Part shown: positions 26,623 through 35,474 of the stretch, one piece after another | Layout of the letters: every line of letters begins with the position of its first letter | Position numbering within the stretch: position 1 is the first letter of the stretch | Assembly (NCBI GenBank): GCA_903919615.1 | Contig: CAIXIX010000327.1 | Coordinates: 1 to 41,942, forward strand | Origin: an uncultured Chthonomonas sp. | Lineage (GTDB): Bacteria > Armatimonadota > Chthonomonadetes > Chthonomonadales > Chthonomonadaceae | Direction: 5' to 3' | DNA length: 41,942 nucleotides | Translations under genes and position numbers: made by a program | Notes under the pieces: model-generated | The model's database searches: none | What the model was told of the DNA's origin: nothing | The model's input: only the letters and a program-made list of their open reading frames with translations

Positions 26623-27951
26623 AACGCGAATCTTACCCTCGGCATCTTCTCTTGCCATGGATGGCGCAGCTCTACTGACTTCCGGATTGTTCGGAAGATA
26701 GGTAACCCTAACTGCGCTGCCATCGTTCACCTGCTCGCTCGCCTGTCGAGACACAGAGCTAATGCTGGAGTAGCGCCTGCCATCTACATCAAATGTGTAG
26801 GTAAGAGAAAAGGGCATGCTATTTCGGCCCGTTGCACCAACTTCCGTAACCAGTCCGTTTGTCGTGACCCCACTGATGTCCAAACGCCGCTGCCGCTGCA
26901 GAACATCTTGTCCGTTGTGACGTAAATCAAGGGCTAGACCGACTACTCCAATACCGAACACGACTCCAATGATGCCAAGGCCAATTACGTTCTGGAGCCT
27001 GTTTTGCTTCATTTCTTCCTTTATCACCTGCGGCGCATTCACCTCGACGCGCCCATGTAGCCTGCCCTTCAGCTGCTGAATCAGCCGGTCATAATCGGGA
27101 AGATTGGACGGAAATTTGATGGTGTTCGTAGCGCTCTTGATAGTAGCCCACTCGATTGTTCCCGATCTACCCGTCTCCTCCTTCGTCGTTAAGGATTTTG
27201 CTCGGTCGAACGGAATAAACCGCGTACGAAAGAGGTTCTTATCTGTAAGGCCGGTATCAGTCAGCGTGAATACCTGGGTTGCGTGCCGCAACGCCAATTG
27301 GGCCATGAACAGAGCGCCAAATAAGAAAAACGTGGACATGCCAATGAGTGCAATTGCTGGCGCAGGTGGACCGGAGTGGGGCATCAGAGGCATCGTAAAC
27401 GCAAGGACGGTGCACAATAGGGACATAAATCCTGCGGCAATTGTGCCCGTATCCGTGCCGAACCGGAATGTGTGCGGTTCCTCCATCCGGGTTTTGACGC
27501 CTTCTGGTAAACTTGCTAATTCGGCCTCTACGGCATCATATAGGGTCCGCCTTGCGTGGTTAATGTAACCAAGTTCAGGGTGAGGCAGCGCCATCCGGAT
27601 ACCGTGAACATCAGTCAGCTTTACGCTAGCTCCTTTAGGCGATTCTACGCTGACCAGGTCTCGCCACGCAACCTGCTGCGATCTGCCATTCCAGCCGCGC
27701 TTAATAATTCCATTTTCGTCCAACCGAATTGTGGTGAATGACGTCGCCAGGCCCACCAAACCTGCACACGCCATCCCGCCGAACAGAAGGCCAAGCGGGA
27801 GAGCTATGAGCAACCGCTGGCCCGCAGCGCTTGCATCGGGTGCGCGCATCGCTGGCCCCAGGTAAAAGGCTCCGAATGCTCCGCCAAAGACCACGACCAT
27901 CAACACAAACAGGGTTCGGGTCCACCTATTGCAACAGTAGTCGGTAGGCAT
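26527..27951 (-). CDS. Membrane protein with DUF3592-like domain
   Basis: About 474 residues. Near the N terminus two membrane helices (RTLFVLMVVVFGGAFGAFY and LLIALPLGLLFGGMACAGL) are followed by a PH-like region (TTIRLDENGIIKRGW), another helix pair around residue 190-240, a soluble part, a helix (NVIGLGIIGVVFGIGVVGL), then the DUF3592 signature (VTTNGLVTEVGATGRN...LTYTFDVDGRRYSS...VRVTYLPNNPEVSR) and a last helix. I choose ATG 27951, with GGAG nine bases upstream; the frame is open to 28164 but that part is arginine-rich and low-complexity. Unknown function; DUF3592 proteins are membrane proteins of no assigned role. It lies between the two copies of the 106-bp repeat. Confidence 0.7.
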   Translation of the reverse strand: MPTDYCCNRWTRTLFVLMVVVFGGAFGAFYLGPAMRAPDASAAGQRLLIALPLGLLFGGMACAGLVGLATSFTTIRLDENGIIKRGWNGRSQQVAWRDLVSVESPKGASVKLTDVHGIRMALPHPELGYINHARRTLYDAVEAELASLPEGVKTRMEEPHTFRFGTDTGTIAAGFMSLLCTVLAFTMPLMPHSGPPAPAIALIGMSTFFLFGALFMAQLALRHATQVFTLTDTGLTDKNLFRTRFIPFDRAKSLTTKEETGRSGTIEWATIKSATNTIKFPSNLPDYDRLIQQLKGRLHGRVEVNAPQVIKEEMKQNRLQNVIGLGIIGVVFGIGVVGLALDLRHNGQDVLQRQRRLDISGVTTNGLVTEVGATGRNSMPFSLTYTFDVDGRRYSSISSVSRQASEQVNDGSAVRVTYLPNNPEVSRAAPSMAREDAEGKIRVSKIMIIAACGIPLLLMALSFATNVRYVRGGK

Positions 27952-28261
27952 CAAGTTCATCTCCATTACTATCGGGGCAGACTTCAATGCCGCTCTGTTC
28001 ACAGCGGCGACTCTATAACACGACTGAGACGTGACTCCCGTTTGGTTTGTTCGAGAAACTTTGGAGTCAGGTCGAGGGAGTCTCTGAAGTCGATAGAGTC
28101 TTTGAGGTTTTCGAGGAGTTAAAATTCTATAAAGACAATGAGGTACAACCGTATCTCGCTTCATGCAAGTGGTGCTTTATCGGATCGTTAGCCCTGTAAA
28201 AGGAACCACTACCTGAATGTCACCATTCTTAGTGGCAGGCTGGGCAGGATCGGACAGCTCC
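27952..28261. other. Spacer with a periodic GAGTCT-type tract
   Basis: 310 bases between two minus-strand genes. At 28078-28120 the plus strand shows a degenerate nine-base periodicity: GAGTCTCTG, AAGTCGATA, GAGTCTTTG, AGGTTTTCG, AGGAGTT. Similar tracts of GTCTATAGAG type occur between genes in several environmental phyla. No gene or promoter seen. Confidence 0.45.
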
Positions 28262-28765
28262 CTACCGGCCGGGATAGGGCAGAACCTCTCGTTTGCAGCC
28301 GTAGTCTGTCAGATTGTTGAAAAATGCATATACGTTCCCGCCCATGTCCACTTGAGGCTTGTACCGTTCGGCAACCTTTATGATAATTCCATCCGTTACG
28401 CCTGAGTACTTTTCGTACTTTCGGATCGGACCGGCATCCACATGGCCCCCGTCCACGTAGAGATAGATCGCATGTTTGCTGCGATCATATCGAGCGCTTG
28501 AACTGCAAGATGTGCCCCCGATGACAATGAGCCACGAAACTTTATATTGGCGAGATTTGGGATATTTCTGAACAGCTTCCTTTAGTTTCCAGAGCGCGAT
28601 CCCGCAGTAAGAATGAATCTCTCCACATTCAATTCGCACCGATTTGTCGTGCTGAAGCTCTATTTTCGGGAGATCCAGTCCAGTCTGAGCCAAACTCGAA
28701 AGAGAGTGTGATAGGGCAATGGCCAGAAGTAACGGCACCCCAATGCTGTTTGTACAGAGTCCCAC
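28262..28765 (-). CDS. Secreted protein of unknown function
   Basis: 167 residues with a signal peptide (SIGVPLLLAIALSHSLSSLA). The mature part has four cysteines (IECGEIHSYCG, GTSCSSS, YGCKREV), suggesting disulfides after export, and a strand-rich core (YKVSWLIVIGGTSC, AIYLYVDGG, DGIIIKVAERYKP). No family recognised. It lies inside the segment bounded by the 106-bp direct repeats. Confidence 0.55.
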   Translation of the reverse strand: MGLCTNSIGVPLLLAIALSHSLSSLAQTGLDLPKIELQHDKSVRIECGEIHSYCGIALWKLKEAVQKYPKSRQYKVSWLIVIGGTSCSSSARYDRSKHAIYLYVDGGHVDAGPIRKYEKYSGVTDGIIIKVAERYKPQVDMGGNVYAFFNNLTDYGCKREVLPYPGR

Positions 28766-28890
28766 GAAGCCCTCCGGAATTTTGGTCGCTCATAATGCTA
28801 TAGAATTGCCCGACAGGTTGAACAATAGTATTTTCTTCGGGCATGGACGAACTGCACGTTGCGTATTGATGGGTGTAAGATCCGCCACCA

Positions 28891-28996
28891 GATAGGAGAA
28901 TCCATTCCCGTGGTAGAAACTGCGGATCAATTCAATTGCCAGGAGGGCTTAATGAAGTATCTTCTCACTTCCGCTGGTATCAAGAACAAGAGTATC
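28891..28996 (+). repeat. Direct repeat, intact copy (leader plus start of the S51 gene)
   Basis: Partner of 26185-26290: same strand, offset 2706 bases, 97 of 106 positions identical. The repeat covers 61 bases of leader including the AGGAGGG site and the first 15 codons. Recombination between the copies would delete the DUF3592 and secreted-protein genes and restore a single peptidase start. Confidence 0.85.
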
Positions 28997-29626
28997 CACG
29001 ACGCTCTGGTCGATATGTTAGGTAAACCTATCGCAGAGTGTAACGCTCTTTGTATTCCCACCGCGATGTACGGTCACCCCATGGTCGGTCCCGGCGTGCG
29101 GGTATGGAATTTCATCAGCGGGCGAGAGCCCAACTGCCCCATGTGCGAGCTTGGTTGGAAGTCCATGGGAGTTTTGGAGCTCACCGCGCTGCCCAGTCTT
29201 GATAGAGATTTCTGGATCCCCAAAGTTCGACAAACCGATGTCCTGCTGGTTGCGGGCGGTGATGCCCTGTATTTGGCCCACTGGATGAGAGAGTCTGGCC
29301 TGGTGGAGCTTTTGCCATCGTTTACCGAGATGGTCTGGGTGGGGCTGAGTGGCGGGAGTATGGTGATGACGCCCCGCATCGGGGAGGAGTTCGTTGGTTG
29401 GAAATCGCCCACCGGTGGCGACAGTACACTCGGGATCGTAGACTTCTCGATCTTCCCGCATCTGGATCACCCGTCCCTGCCGGAGAATACAATGGCAGAC
29501 GCAGAAACTTGGGCCGCTCGAATGCAGCAGCCGTGCTACGCGATTGACGACCAGACCGCCATAAGAGTGGTTGACGGCGCTGTCGATGTCATTTCAGAAG
29601 GACATTGGAGGCTGCTTGTACCCTAA
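28952..29626 (+). CDS. Peptidase S51-like (dipeptidase E/cyanophycinase type)
   Basis: 224 residues with the class I glutamine-amidotransferase-like fold of peptidase family S51. TDVLLVAGGDALYLAHWM gives the oxyanion-side GGD motif; VWVGLSGGSMVM holds the nucleophile Ser133 in a nucleophile elbow (GLSGGS in place of the usual GxSAG); FSIFPHLDHPSLPENT supplies the likely catalytic His. The closest relatives act as alpha-aspartyl dipeptidases or as uncharacterised cytoplasmic Ser peptidases. There is no signal peptide. ATG 28952 is preceded by AGGAGGG (28941-28947); the frame extends to a TTG at 28859 without a site. A 5' copy of this gene lies at 26185. Confidence 0.85.
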   Translation: MKYLLTSAGIKNKSIHDALVDMLGKPIAECNALCIPTAMYGHPMVGPGVRVWNFISGREPNCPMCELGWKSMGVLELTALPSLDRDFWIPKVRQTDVLLVAGGDALYLAHWMRESGLVELLPSFTEMVWVGLSGGSMVMTPRIGEEFVGWKSPTGGDSTLGIVDFSIFPHLDHPSLPENTMADAETWAARMQQPCYAIDDQTAIRVVDGAVDVISEGHWRLLVP

Positions 29627-29690
29627 CGGGTTTTGCTTAGTAAGGTTGGTCCCTGGTTCCTTCGCAAATCTAAGAATGAAAGGCACGTTT

Positions 29691-32600
29691 CTATTGTGTT
29701 GGCGCCGAGACAGCAGTGATGGGACGGTGTAACCGGCTACAATTGGAGGCGGCAATGGCTCTCCGTTGCGTGTAGTCTTTGTTCGTTGGATGCACTTTAA
29801 TCAACTCATCCAGCAGTGCGACACACTGAGACCAGGCGCCTGCGTGCTCGCAGCGGTCGACGTCTTGTAGGATAAGATCTGTCCATGCGGTAGCTCTCGG
29901 CGGGACCGGTACGGCGTCCCACGAACAGACAGAGCTATCCCAGCGAGTCATAATGATCCGCTTATCGTCCGAGGAGAAACAGATTGTGGCGGCGGGATAT
30001 ACTTGCCGACCGCGCATGCTCATGAGCTGATCGCCTGTAGCAGCGTCATATACTGTTGCCGCCCCATCCATATCTCCCGTCACGATGCGCTTGCCATCGG
30101 ACGAAAAGGCTGCCGCTGGAAGCATGTTGGTTTCGCCTTTAAGCTGATACAACTGCACACCTATTTCGGCGTCCCACACATTCTGTGTCACCCACATCAT
30201 CTTGCTCTCACGATGGTCTATTCTCGTGACAAGGTATTTGCCGTCCGGTGAAAAGCAAGCGGCCGCGATAACCCCGGATTGAGCCATAAGGCGGCATAGG
30301 ATGGCTCCCGTCGCCAGGTCTGCGATTACAGCCCTCCCGGATAAGTCCGAATAGTAGAGCCGGTTTCCATCCGGTGCGATCAGAACATTTTGTGTGTAGA
30401 ACTTCTGGCCGCCAAACGTTCTCAAAAGTTTGCCTGTTGTGGCGTCCCACACCTGGCCAACTCCTCCGCAGCTCGTTACAACACGGTTGGAAGAGTACGA
30501 TACGTCTACCGACGACACAATAGTCTTAAATCCTGTAAGGTTTAGCAAGCATTTGCCGGTATCGGCGTCCCATACTTTTGCCGTACTGTCATGGCCACCC
30601 GTTGCAATGCGCTTGTTGTCCGGTGAAAAGCGCACAGAGTCTATCATTCCCACGTGTCCTTTGAACTCGCGAACAGTCCTCCCGGTAGATAAATCGCAGA
30701 CGCGGAGTCCTTTCCTGTTTGTGCCTGCCACTATATAATTCGGAAACGCAGAGGTGCCATCCGCGTTATCCGCGCCGCGCTGCAAAATATCGTGTACCTG
30801 CTCAGTCGTCGTGTCCCATACTTTCACTACTCCGTCTATGCTTCCGGAAACTATTTGGCCGCTATCAGCACAAACGGCCACAGCACAAACGGCTTCGTCG
30901 TGGCCGACAAGTTGCGTCAGGCTCTTTCCAGACGCGATATCCCAAACCTCCGCCGAATGATCCTTGCTGCCAGTTACTATCCGACGTCCATCCGGGCAAA
31001 ATGCTATTGACGTTATCGGACTGGAGTGACCAACGAGTGACGTGATTTCCGTGCCATTTTTTGCGTCGTATATGATGGCGGTCTGTGGTCCGTCTATGGC
31101 GGCGATTCGTGCGCCATCGGCCGAGTAGGCGACCTTAGCTAATATTGGCACATGCCCCTTCAGGGTCAATAGGACTCTACCCGTGACAGCATCCCAGACA
31201 AACGCACTTCGGCCCTCCGATCCAGCGATTACACGTGTTCCATCCGGAGAGAAGCTTATCGAAGTCAGCCGTTCCACTGCGCCGTTTAGCGTAACCAATT
31301 CCGCGCCTGAACCCGTATCCCAAATCTTTGCCGAGTTGGCGCCGTCAGTAGCCGCAACTCGCCTGCCGTTTGCCGTGATAGCAACATGAGCTGTGAAATA
31401 ACCGGCGCCTAGTGACGAGTCGCGAGACTTCGGTCCGAGTATTCTCTGCTCTTTGCCGGAAGTGGCGTCCCATACGGTTAGTGTATGGTCGACGTCTCCT
31501 GTCACGATTCGTCTATTGTCTGCTGATATTGCCACGGACTGGATCCAGCTTGGACGCGAGTTTAACGACGGGATGGTACTCGCATGTTCCGTAAGTGTTA
31601 ACACGCACGCGCCGCTCAATGCATCAAAAACCCGTGCAGTACCGTCATCGCTTGCCGTTATAATGTGTCTGCCGTCTGCGGATACAGCCATCGCGTGCAT
31701 TTCGTCGGCATGGGCCTTTATCGAAAGTCTATCCCTGTGGGTCATACCATATATGTAACTCCACTCAAACCCACGCTCTGGATCGTTCCGATGCTTATAC
31801 AGAATCTCTCGGGCTCGGCTGTATCTGTTCGAAGCGCAGGCCTCCCTTGCCAGGTTCATGTCGGCTATATAAAGAAGGTGTCTCGATGTCTGTTCTGCGG
31901 CCCGGGCCAATTTGAATTGTGAAACTGCGTTCGCTCTTTCCCGCGTCGCAACATTGCGGGCGATAGTAGCTGAAGTTAGCCTTTCGTGTGCAAGAGCCAG
32001 ATTACGTGCGGCCTCTTCGGCCCTTGCGGCAGCCTCGATCGTCTTCTCGTCGGCTAACTTTGCTTTGGCGTCGGCCCTGTTCTTCTCGCTATTTGCGCGT
32101 TTGGCACTCGCGTCAGCCAAAATCAGGGCGTTCGTTGCGTTGTCAGCGTTTTGTTTAGATTCGGCAGCACGCCGGTTGGCTAGAGCTTCGTTGTCCGAGG
32201 CTCTCTGTGAACTCACCGAGGCCTTGATGGCCAATCCTGCAACCACCGAAATTACAAGAGTGCTTATTGCCGTGGCAATAGCAACGCCGCGTCGAAATGC
32301 AATTCGCTGGCGCCGAAGCTCGGCTTCTGGCTTGTGTGCCCGCACCCATGCCATGTCGAAAACGCGTTCATATATGCGATTGCGAGCACAAAGTACCCCG
32401 CCGTTGGCACGCACTGCGCCACTAAGCTTAAGCACTGCACACAGAGGATTAGTCTCATCATCGATCACTCGTTTGCCGGTAAGCACCCTGGCGTACATAT
32501 CCAAGAGTGGGGTGAGATCCACCTCACTTCGCAGCAGCCGATTACGCACAAACGCCAGGTTGTCGTCCGTTTCGCTCGCCTGGTGGGTTAGAAATAGGTG

Positions 32601-33434
32601 CGTGGTTACTCGGTCCACATCCGCTTCTGACCACACGGTTGGGTCACCGGCAATCTCACGGCACAACCGCTGCGTTAAGTACGGGTGCCCGCCTGTCCAG
32701 TACATTACACGGTCAAGCAACCGCTGCGCGGCTGTGTGTGTATCAAATCTAAATGCAATACCAGTGGCAAGCGGCTTCGCTTCCGCGGGCGTAAAATCTT
32801 GGATGTCGATTCGCGTGCCGATGTTGAAGGGCGATATTCGTGTGTCCGTAATTAACTCTGAGGGCGTCGCGGTTCCCAGGAGACAAAAGACAAGCCTGGT
32901 CAAAGATGGATCCGTAGCACGGGCAACGTATAACTGGCGGATTGCAGAAAAGAACTCATCCGTTGAAAACGAAAGGCTGCGCGTAACGTCAATCTCGTCG
33001 ATGAATATAATGATTGGTGACTCGGCTGCACCGAGCGCCACATCGTGGATGGCAGCAAATAGGCGCTGAAGCGGGCTGAGTTCGTGGTTAGTTCGGCGGA
33101 AGTCTTGAAACTGGTCTTGCAGGTTAAGCGCTCGTCCAATCTCGCTGTGTAAACCTGCGTACCACTGTTCGAGAGTTAAATTACTGCCACCAAATCGAGT
33201 TAAATCCAGGAAGACAACGCGGTATCCATCCTTCTTGAACTTTTCGACTGCTCGAACGCATAGCGACGACTTTCCCATCTGCCTGCTGTTTAGTATGTAG
33301 CAGTACTCGTGGTTACTCAGCGCACGATTCAGGCTGTCATCAGCACTGCGTGTGACGTATGATGGTGCGGAGGCCGGAAGGGTGCCTCCAGTCGTATAAA
33401 ATGAATCATACGGGTCGATCTCAGCCGCACTCAT
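29691..33434 (-). CDS. STAND-like AAA ATPase with TM helix, coiled coil and WD40 propeller
   Basis: 1247 residues. The N-terminal part (1 to about 330) is the AAA-like domain PF14516: FYTTGGTLPASAPSYVTRSAD, Walker A NSRQMGKSSLC (residues 49-59), Walker B IIIFIDEIDV and FCLLGTATPSEL (sensor). A membrane helix (VAIATAISTLVISVVAGLA, near residue 380-400) follows, then an Ala/Glu/Arg-rich coiled coil of about 130 residues, then roughly twelve or more WD40 blades (repeated H-x-SPDG-RI-x-TGS-D-x-A-x-VWD). This is the layout of large signalling NTPases of cyanobacteria and Armatimonadota: the propeller senses, the NTPase switches. No effector domain (TIR, caspase, nuclease) is fused and none is adjacent. 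The start gives the family's usual N terminus. Confidence 0.88.
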   Translation of the reverse strand: MSAAEIDPYDSFYTTGGTLPASAPSYVTRSADDSLNRALSNHEYCYILNSRQMGKSSLCVRAVEKFKKDGYRVVFLDLTRFGGSNLTLEQWYAGLHSEIGRALNLQDQFQDFRRTNHELSPLQRLFAAIHDVALGAAESPIIIFIDEIDVTRSLSFSTDEFFSAIRQLYVARATDPSLTRLVFCLLGTATPSELITDTRISPFNIGTRIDIQDFTPAEAKPLATGIAFRFDTHTAAQRLLDRVMYWTGGHPYLTQRLCREIAGDPTVWSEADVDRVTTHLFLTHQASETDDNLAFVRNRLLRSEVDLTPLLDMYARVLTGKRVIDDETNPLCAVLKLSGAVRANGGVLCARNRIYERVFDMAWVRAHKPEAELRRQRIAFRRGVAIATAISTLVISVVAGLAIKASVSSQRASDNEALANRRAAESKQNADNATNALILADASAKRANSEKNRADAKAKLADEKTIEAAARAEEAARNLALAHERLTSATIARNVATRERANAVSQFKLARAAEQTSRHLLYIADMNLAREACASNRYSRAREILYKHRNDPERGFEWSYIYGMTHRDRLSIKAHADEMHAMAVSADGRHIITASDDGTARVFDALSGACVLTLTEHASTIPSLNSRPSWIQSVAISADNRRIVTGDVDHTLTVWDATSGKEQRILGPKSRDSSLGAGYFTAHVAITANGRRVAATDGANSAKIWDTGSGAELVTLNGAVERLTSISFSPDGTRVIAGSEGRSAFVWDAVTGRVLLTLKGHVPILAKVAYSADGARIAAIDGPQTAIIYDAKNGTEITSLVGHSSPITSIAFCPDGRRIVTGSKDHSAEVWDIASGKSLTQLVGHDEAVCAVAVCADSGQIVSGSIDGVVKVWDTTTEQVHDILQRGADNADGTSAFPNYIVAGTNRKGLRVCDLSTGRTVREFKGHVGMIDSVRFSPDNKRIATGGHDSTAKVWDADTGKCLLNLTGFKTIVSSVDVSYSSNRVVTSCGGVGQVWDATTGKLLRTFGGQKFYTQNVLIAPDGNRLYYSDLSGRAVIADLATGAILCRLMAQSGVIAAACFSPDGKYLVTRIDHRESKMMWVTQNVWDAEIGVQLYQLKGETNMLPAAAFSSDGKRIVTGDMDGAATVYDAATGDQLMSMRGRQVYPAATICFSSDDKRIIMTRWDSSVCSWDAVPVPPRATAWTDLILQDVDRCEHAGAWSQCVALLDELIKVHPTNKDYTQRRAIAASNCSRLHRPITAVSAPTQ

Positions 33435-33889
33435 TGCAATGTTCTCTTTTCGTTCCGTCGAATTGATTCAGTTGCACAGTATTCGGGGGCACTTACTCAG
33501 GCAGCACTTAACTAAGATTCAGGCGCATTTCGATTATATCATGTTATGCAACTATTGCATTTTCGAGACACAGAGACTTATTTTGTCCCGATTGAAGTGT
33601 TTCGGTTTCGCGGAAAACATCGGGTGAAGTTCTGGCTGTCCAGGGCTCCAATGCGCGCAGGATCAGCCGGCATCTCATCCAGGCGCCGCAAAATCGATAA
33701 ACGATCTAATTTCGGCTCATTTTTGTAACGATTCATGTAACGCTCCATCGCTATCATCTCGGTATTCGGACGTTCGGAACGTATCGAAACGATTTTCGAT
33801 ACCGTTCCGGCTCCGAAATCATCGCACCGTGATTATCGATCTACCTGCTTTTCCCATAGCTTACGGGACGCAGGCACAGGAGCAAAAAC
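33435..33889. other. 455-base divergent spacer
   Basis: The region lies between the STAND-like gene (minus) and the PEP-CTERM gene (plus). Apart from the palindrome at 33775-33809 it holds no convincing frame; the short open frames have no ribosome-binding site or recognisable sequence. It is AT-richer than its neighbours around 33530-33620. Confidence 0.5.
33775..33809. promoter_or_regulatory. Long palindrome upstream of the PEP-CTERM gene
   Basis: CGGAACGTATCGAAA pairs with TTTCGATACCGTTCCG across a CGAT centre, with one bulged base. The GAAACGATTTTC core resembles LacI-family operators, and its GTATCGAAACG half recurs (inverted) in the palindrome at 8573-8603. It lies 81 bases before the PEP-CTERM start, so it could be an operator; a structured leader is also possible. 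Confidence 0.5.
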
Positions 33890-34900
33890 TTGAGCGTCTA
33901 TTTCATCTCCCAACGGAATGTCATCGGCATTCGTACCCTTACAAATCTCATCCGACGTATCTCCATGGTCGGGCTTCTCTACCTGGGATCCGGGTCTGCC
34001 GCAAACGCACAGTTCACAACGATACCACCGCCAGGAGCTGTTGGCGGTGCGCAGCCAACTGGCATTGACGGGTTGAACGTGATTGGAGTCACCAGGACGG
34101 GCGATGGAGGCTACGCCTCGTGGCTGTACAACGGCTCAACATTCAGCACATTTGCAGATCCTCTGGCCCCAGACAATACTACGGCCCACTGCATCTCCGG
34201 TAACCTGATTGGCGGCCAGTACGTAGATGCGCAATCACATCAGCATGCGTTCCTCTACGATGGATCCAACTACACGACTATAACAGGTAACTCCAGCCTT
34301 AACGTTCTGGACGTGACGGGGATAAGCGGCAATAGGTATGTTGGAAACGCAACAGATTCCAATGGGCACGATGTCGGTTACCTGTACAACGGAACTTCTT
34401 ATCAAGAGATTTCGGATCCAAGCGGGGGCGGTTATAACCTGTTGACCGGCATAAGCGGCCACACCGTGGTTGGGGAATACAATTCTCGGTCGGGGCTGCA
34501 GGCGTTCGAGTACGATATTACGACAGGCTTATACAGTGACTTCTCTTTTGGGGGCGAGAAATTGACCTACCTGAGCGGCATATCCGGCAATACACTTGTT
34601 GGCACATATCAGGATATAAGTGGCCTGAACCACGGTTTCCTTTATGACGGTGTCAGTATCACTACCGTGGATGATCCATTTAGTTCGCTGCCGCGCAATG
34701 GAACTCTACTCACCGGCGTCTCCGGCGGTACGGCTGTTGGCTACTATGCAGACTACTCTGGAACCGATACCCCATTTGAGTATCAGTTCAGGCCAGCGAC
34801 TCCACCTGCGTCAACGCCGGAGCCAGGCTCCTGCGCGCTGTTCATAAGCGCCGGCCTCACCTGTGTCGGGTTTGCGCGGCGACGGCTGGCCCGACGGTAG
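33890..34900 (+). CDS. PEP-CTERM exported repeat protein
   Basis: 336 residues. A signal sequence (RRISMVGLLYLGSGSAANA) leads to six or more imperfect repeats of about 45 residues with the pattern ISGN-x-x-VG-x-Y-x-D-x-x-G-x-x-HGFLYDG-x-x-x-TT-x-x-DP, a beta-propeller-like arrangement. The end is STPEPGSCALFISAGLTCVG then FARRRLARR: a PEP motif, hydrophobic helix and Arg cluster, the sorting signal cut by exosortase/archaeosortase-type enzymes in bacteria that make an extracellular matrix. Start is TTG 33890 with AGGAG (33878-33882) seven bases upstream. No exosortase gene is in the window. Probably a surface or matrix protein. Confidence 0.85.
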   Translation: MSVYFISQRNVIGIRTLTNLIRRISMVGLLYLGSGSAANAQFTTIPPPGAVGGAQPTGIDGLNVIGVTRTGDGGYASWLYNGSTFSTFADPLAPDNTTAHCISGNLIGGQYVDAQSHQHAFLYDGSNYTTITGNSSLNVLDVTGISGNRYVGNATDSNGHDVGYLYNGTSYQEISDPSGGGYNLLTGISGHTVVGEYNSRSGLQAFEYDITTGLYSDFSFGGEKLTYLSGISGNTLVGTYQDISGLNHGFLYDGVSITTVDDPFSSLPRNGTLLTGVSGGTAVGYYADYSGTDTPFEYQFRPATPPASTPEPGSCALFISAGLTCVGFARRRLARR

Positions 34901-34932
34901 ACAGGTTGACCTGACTGGTTAGAAATCCGCGG

Positions 34933-34966
34933 GCGGCCGATTGGATCGCAGATATCCATTGGCCGC
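34933..34966 (+). terminator. Hairpin after the PEP-CTERM gene
   Basis: GCGGCC(G)ATTGGAT pairs with ATCCATTGGCCGC (34933-34966) with one mismatch or bulge. There is no T tract. It sits in the convergent gap with the gene ending at 35019. Confidence 0.45.
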
Positions 34967-35018
34967 TCATCGGTGGATAATGGAACGCAATCCCTGTATA
35001 TTCGGTGAATTGAAATCT

Positions 35019-35399
35019 TCAAAAACCGGCCTGAATGTAAGAGCCTGTGCAGTGGCCGTCTTTGTCAATTGAGACCCAGATGGATTGGATCTTTGCAGCA
35101 TTGAATAGCGTCTCAGCTTCATAGCTATCAAAGTTGAGCGCGTGACCCCCTTTTGGAATCACCAGGTTGTGGCCCGCGTCTTCGCCGCTGCCGGCTTCGT
35201 AGGTTCTCAGCTCCATCCTGTGCGGGATGCGGGCAAGGATCTCCTTCTCCTGCGTTCCCGGTGTCAGCGCAAGGAGGATATTCACTCGCCGTTCAAGCGT
35301 ATCGATCTGAAATTCGGCTCTAATGATCATCACGACAAGCGTCAGAATGACGGTGCCAAGAAATACGATGCCAATAACGCTATTTCGACGTCGGTTCAT
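35019..35399 (-). CDS. Small membrane-anchored protein of unknown function
   Basis: 126 residues: a basic start (NRRRNSV), one membrane helix (IGIVFLGTVILTLVVMIIRA), then a helix (EFQIDTLERRVNILLAL) and a small beta domain (SIWVSIDKDGHCTGSYIQAGF). The soluble part would face the outside. No family recognised. The frame and basic-helix layout are convincing; its neighbours give no clue. Confidence 0.6.
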   Translation of the reverse strand: MNRRRNSVIGIVFLGTVILTLVVMIIRAEFQIDTLERRVNILLALTPGTQEKEILARIPHRMELRTYEAGSGEDAGHNLVIPKGGHALNFDSYEAETLFNAAKIQSIWVSIDKDGHCTGSYIQAGF

Positions 35400-35474
35400 T
35401 TGATCACTTGATTTCCTTAATTGACCGTAACTGTACGAATGTTCCAGGTTTTACACTCACACGGACCCAATGAT

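Noticed and set aside
31912-33069. A 385-codon plus-strand frame
   Set aside because: It runs wholly antisense to the coiled-coil and AAA part of the STAND-like gene, is rich in Ala/Arg/Ser as expected from the complement of that sequence, and has no ribosome-binding site or recognisable domain.
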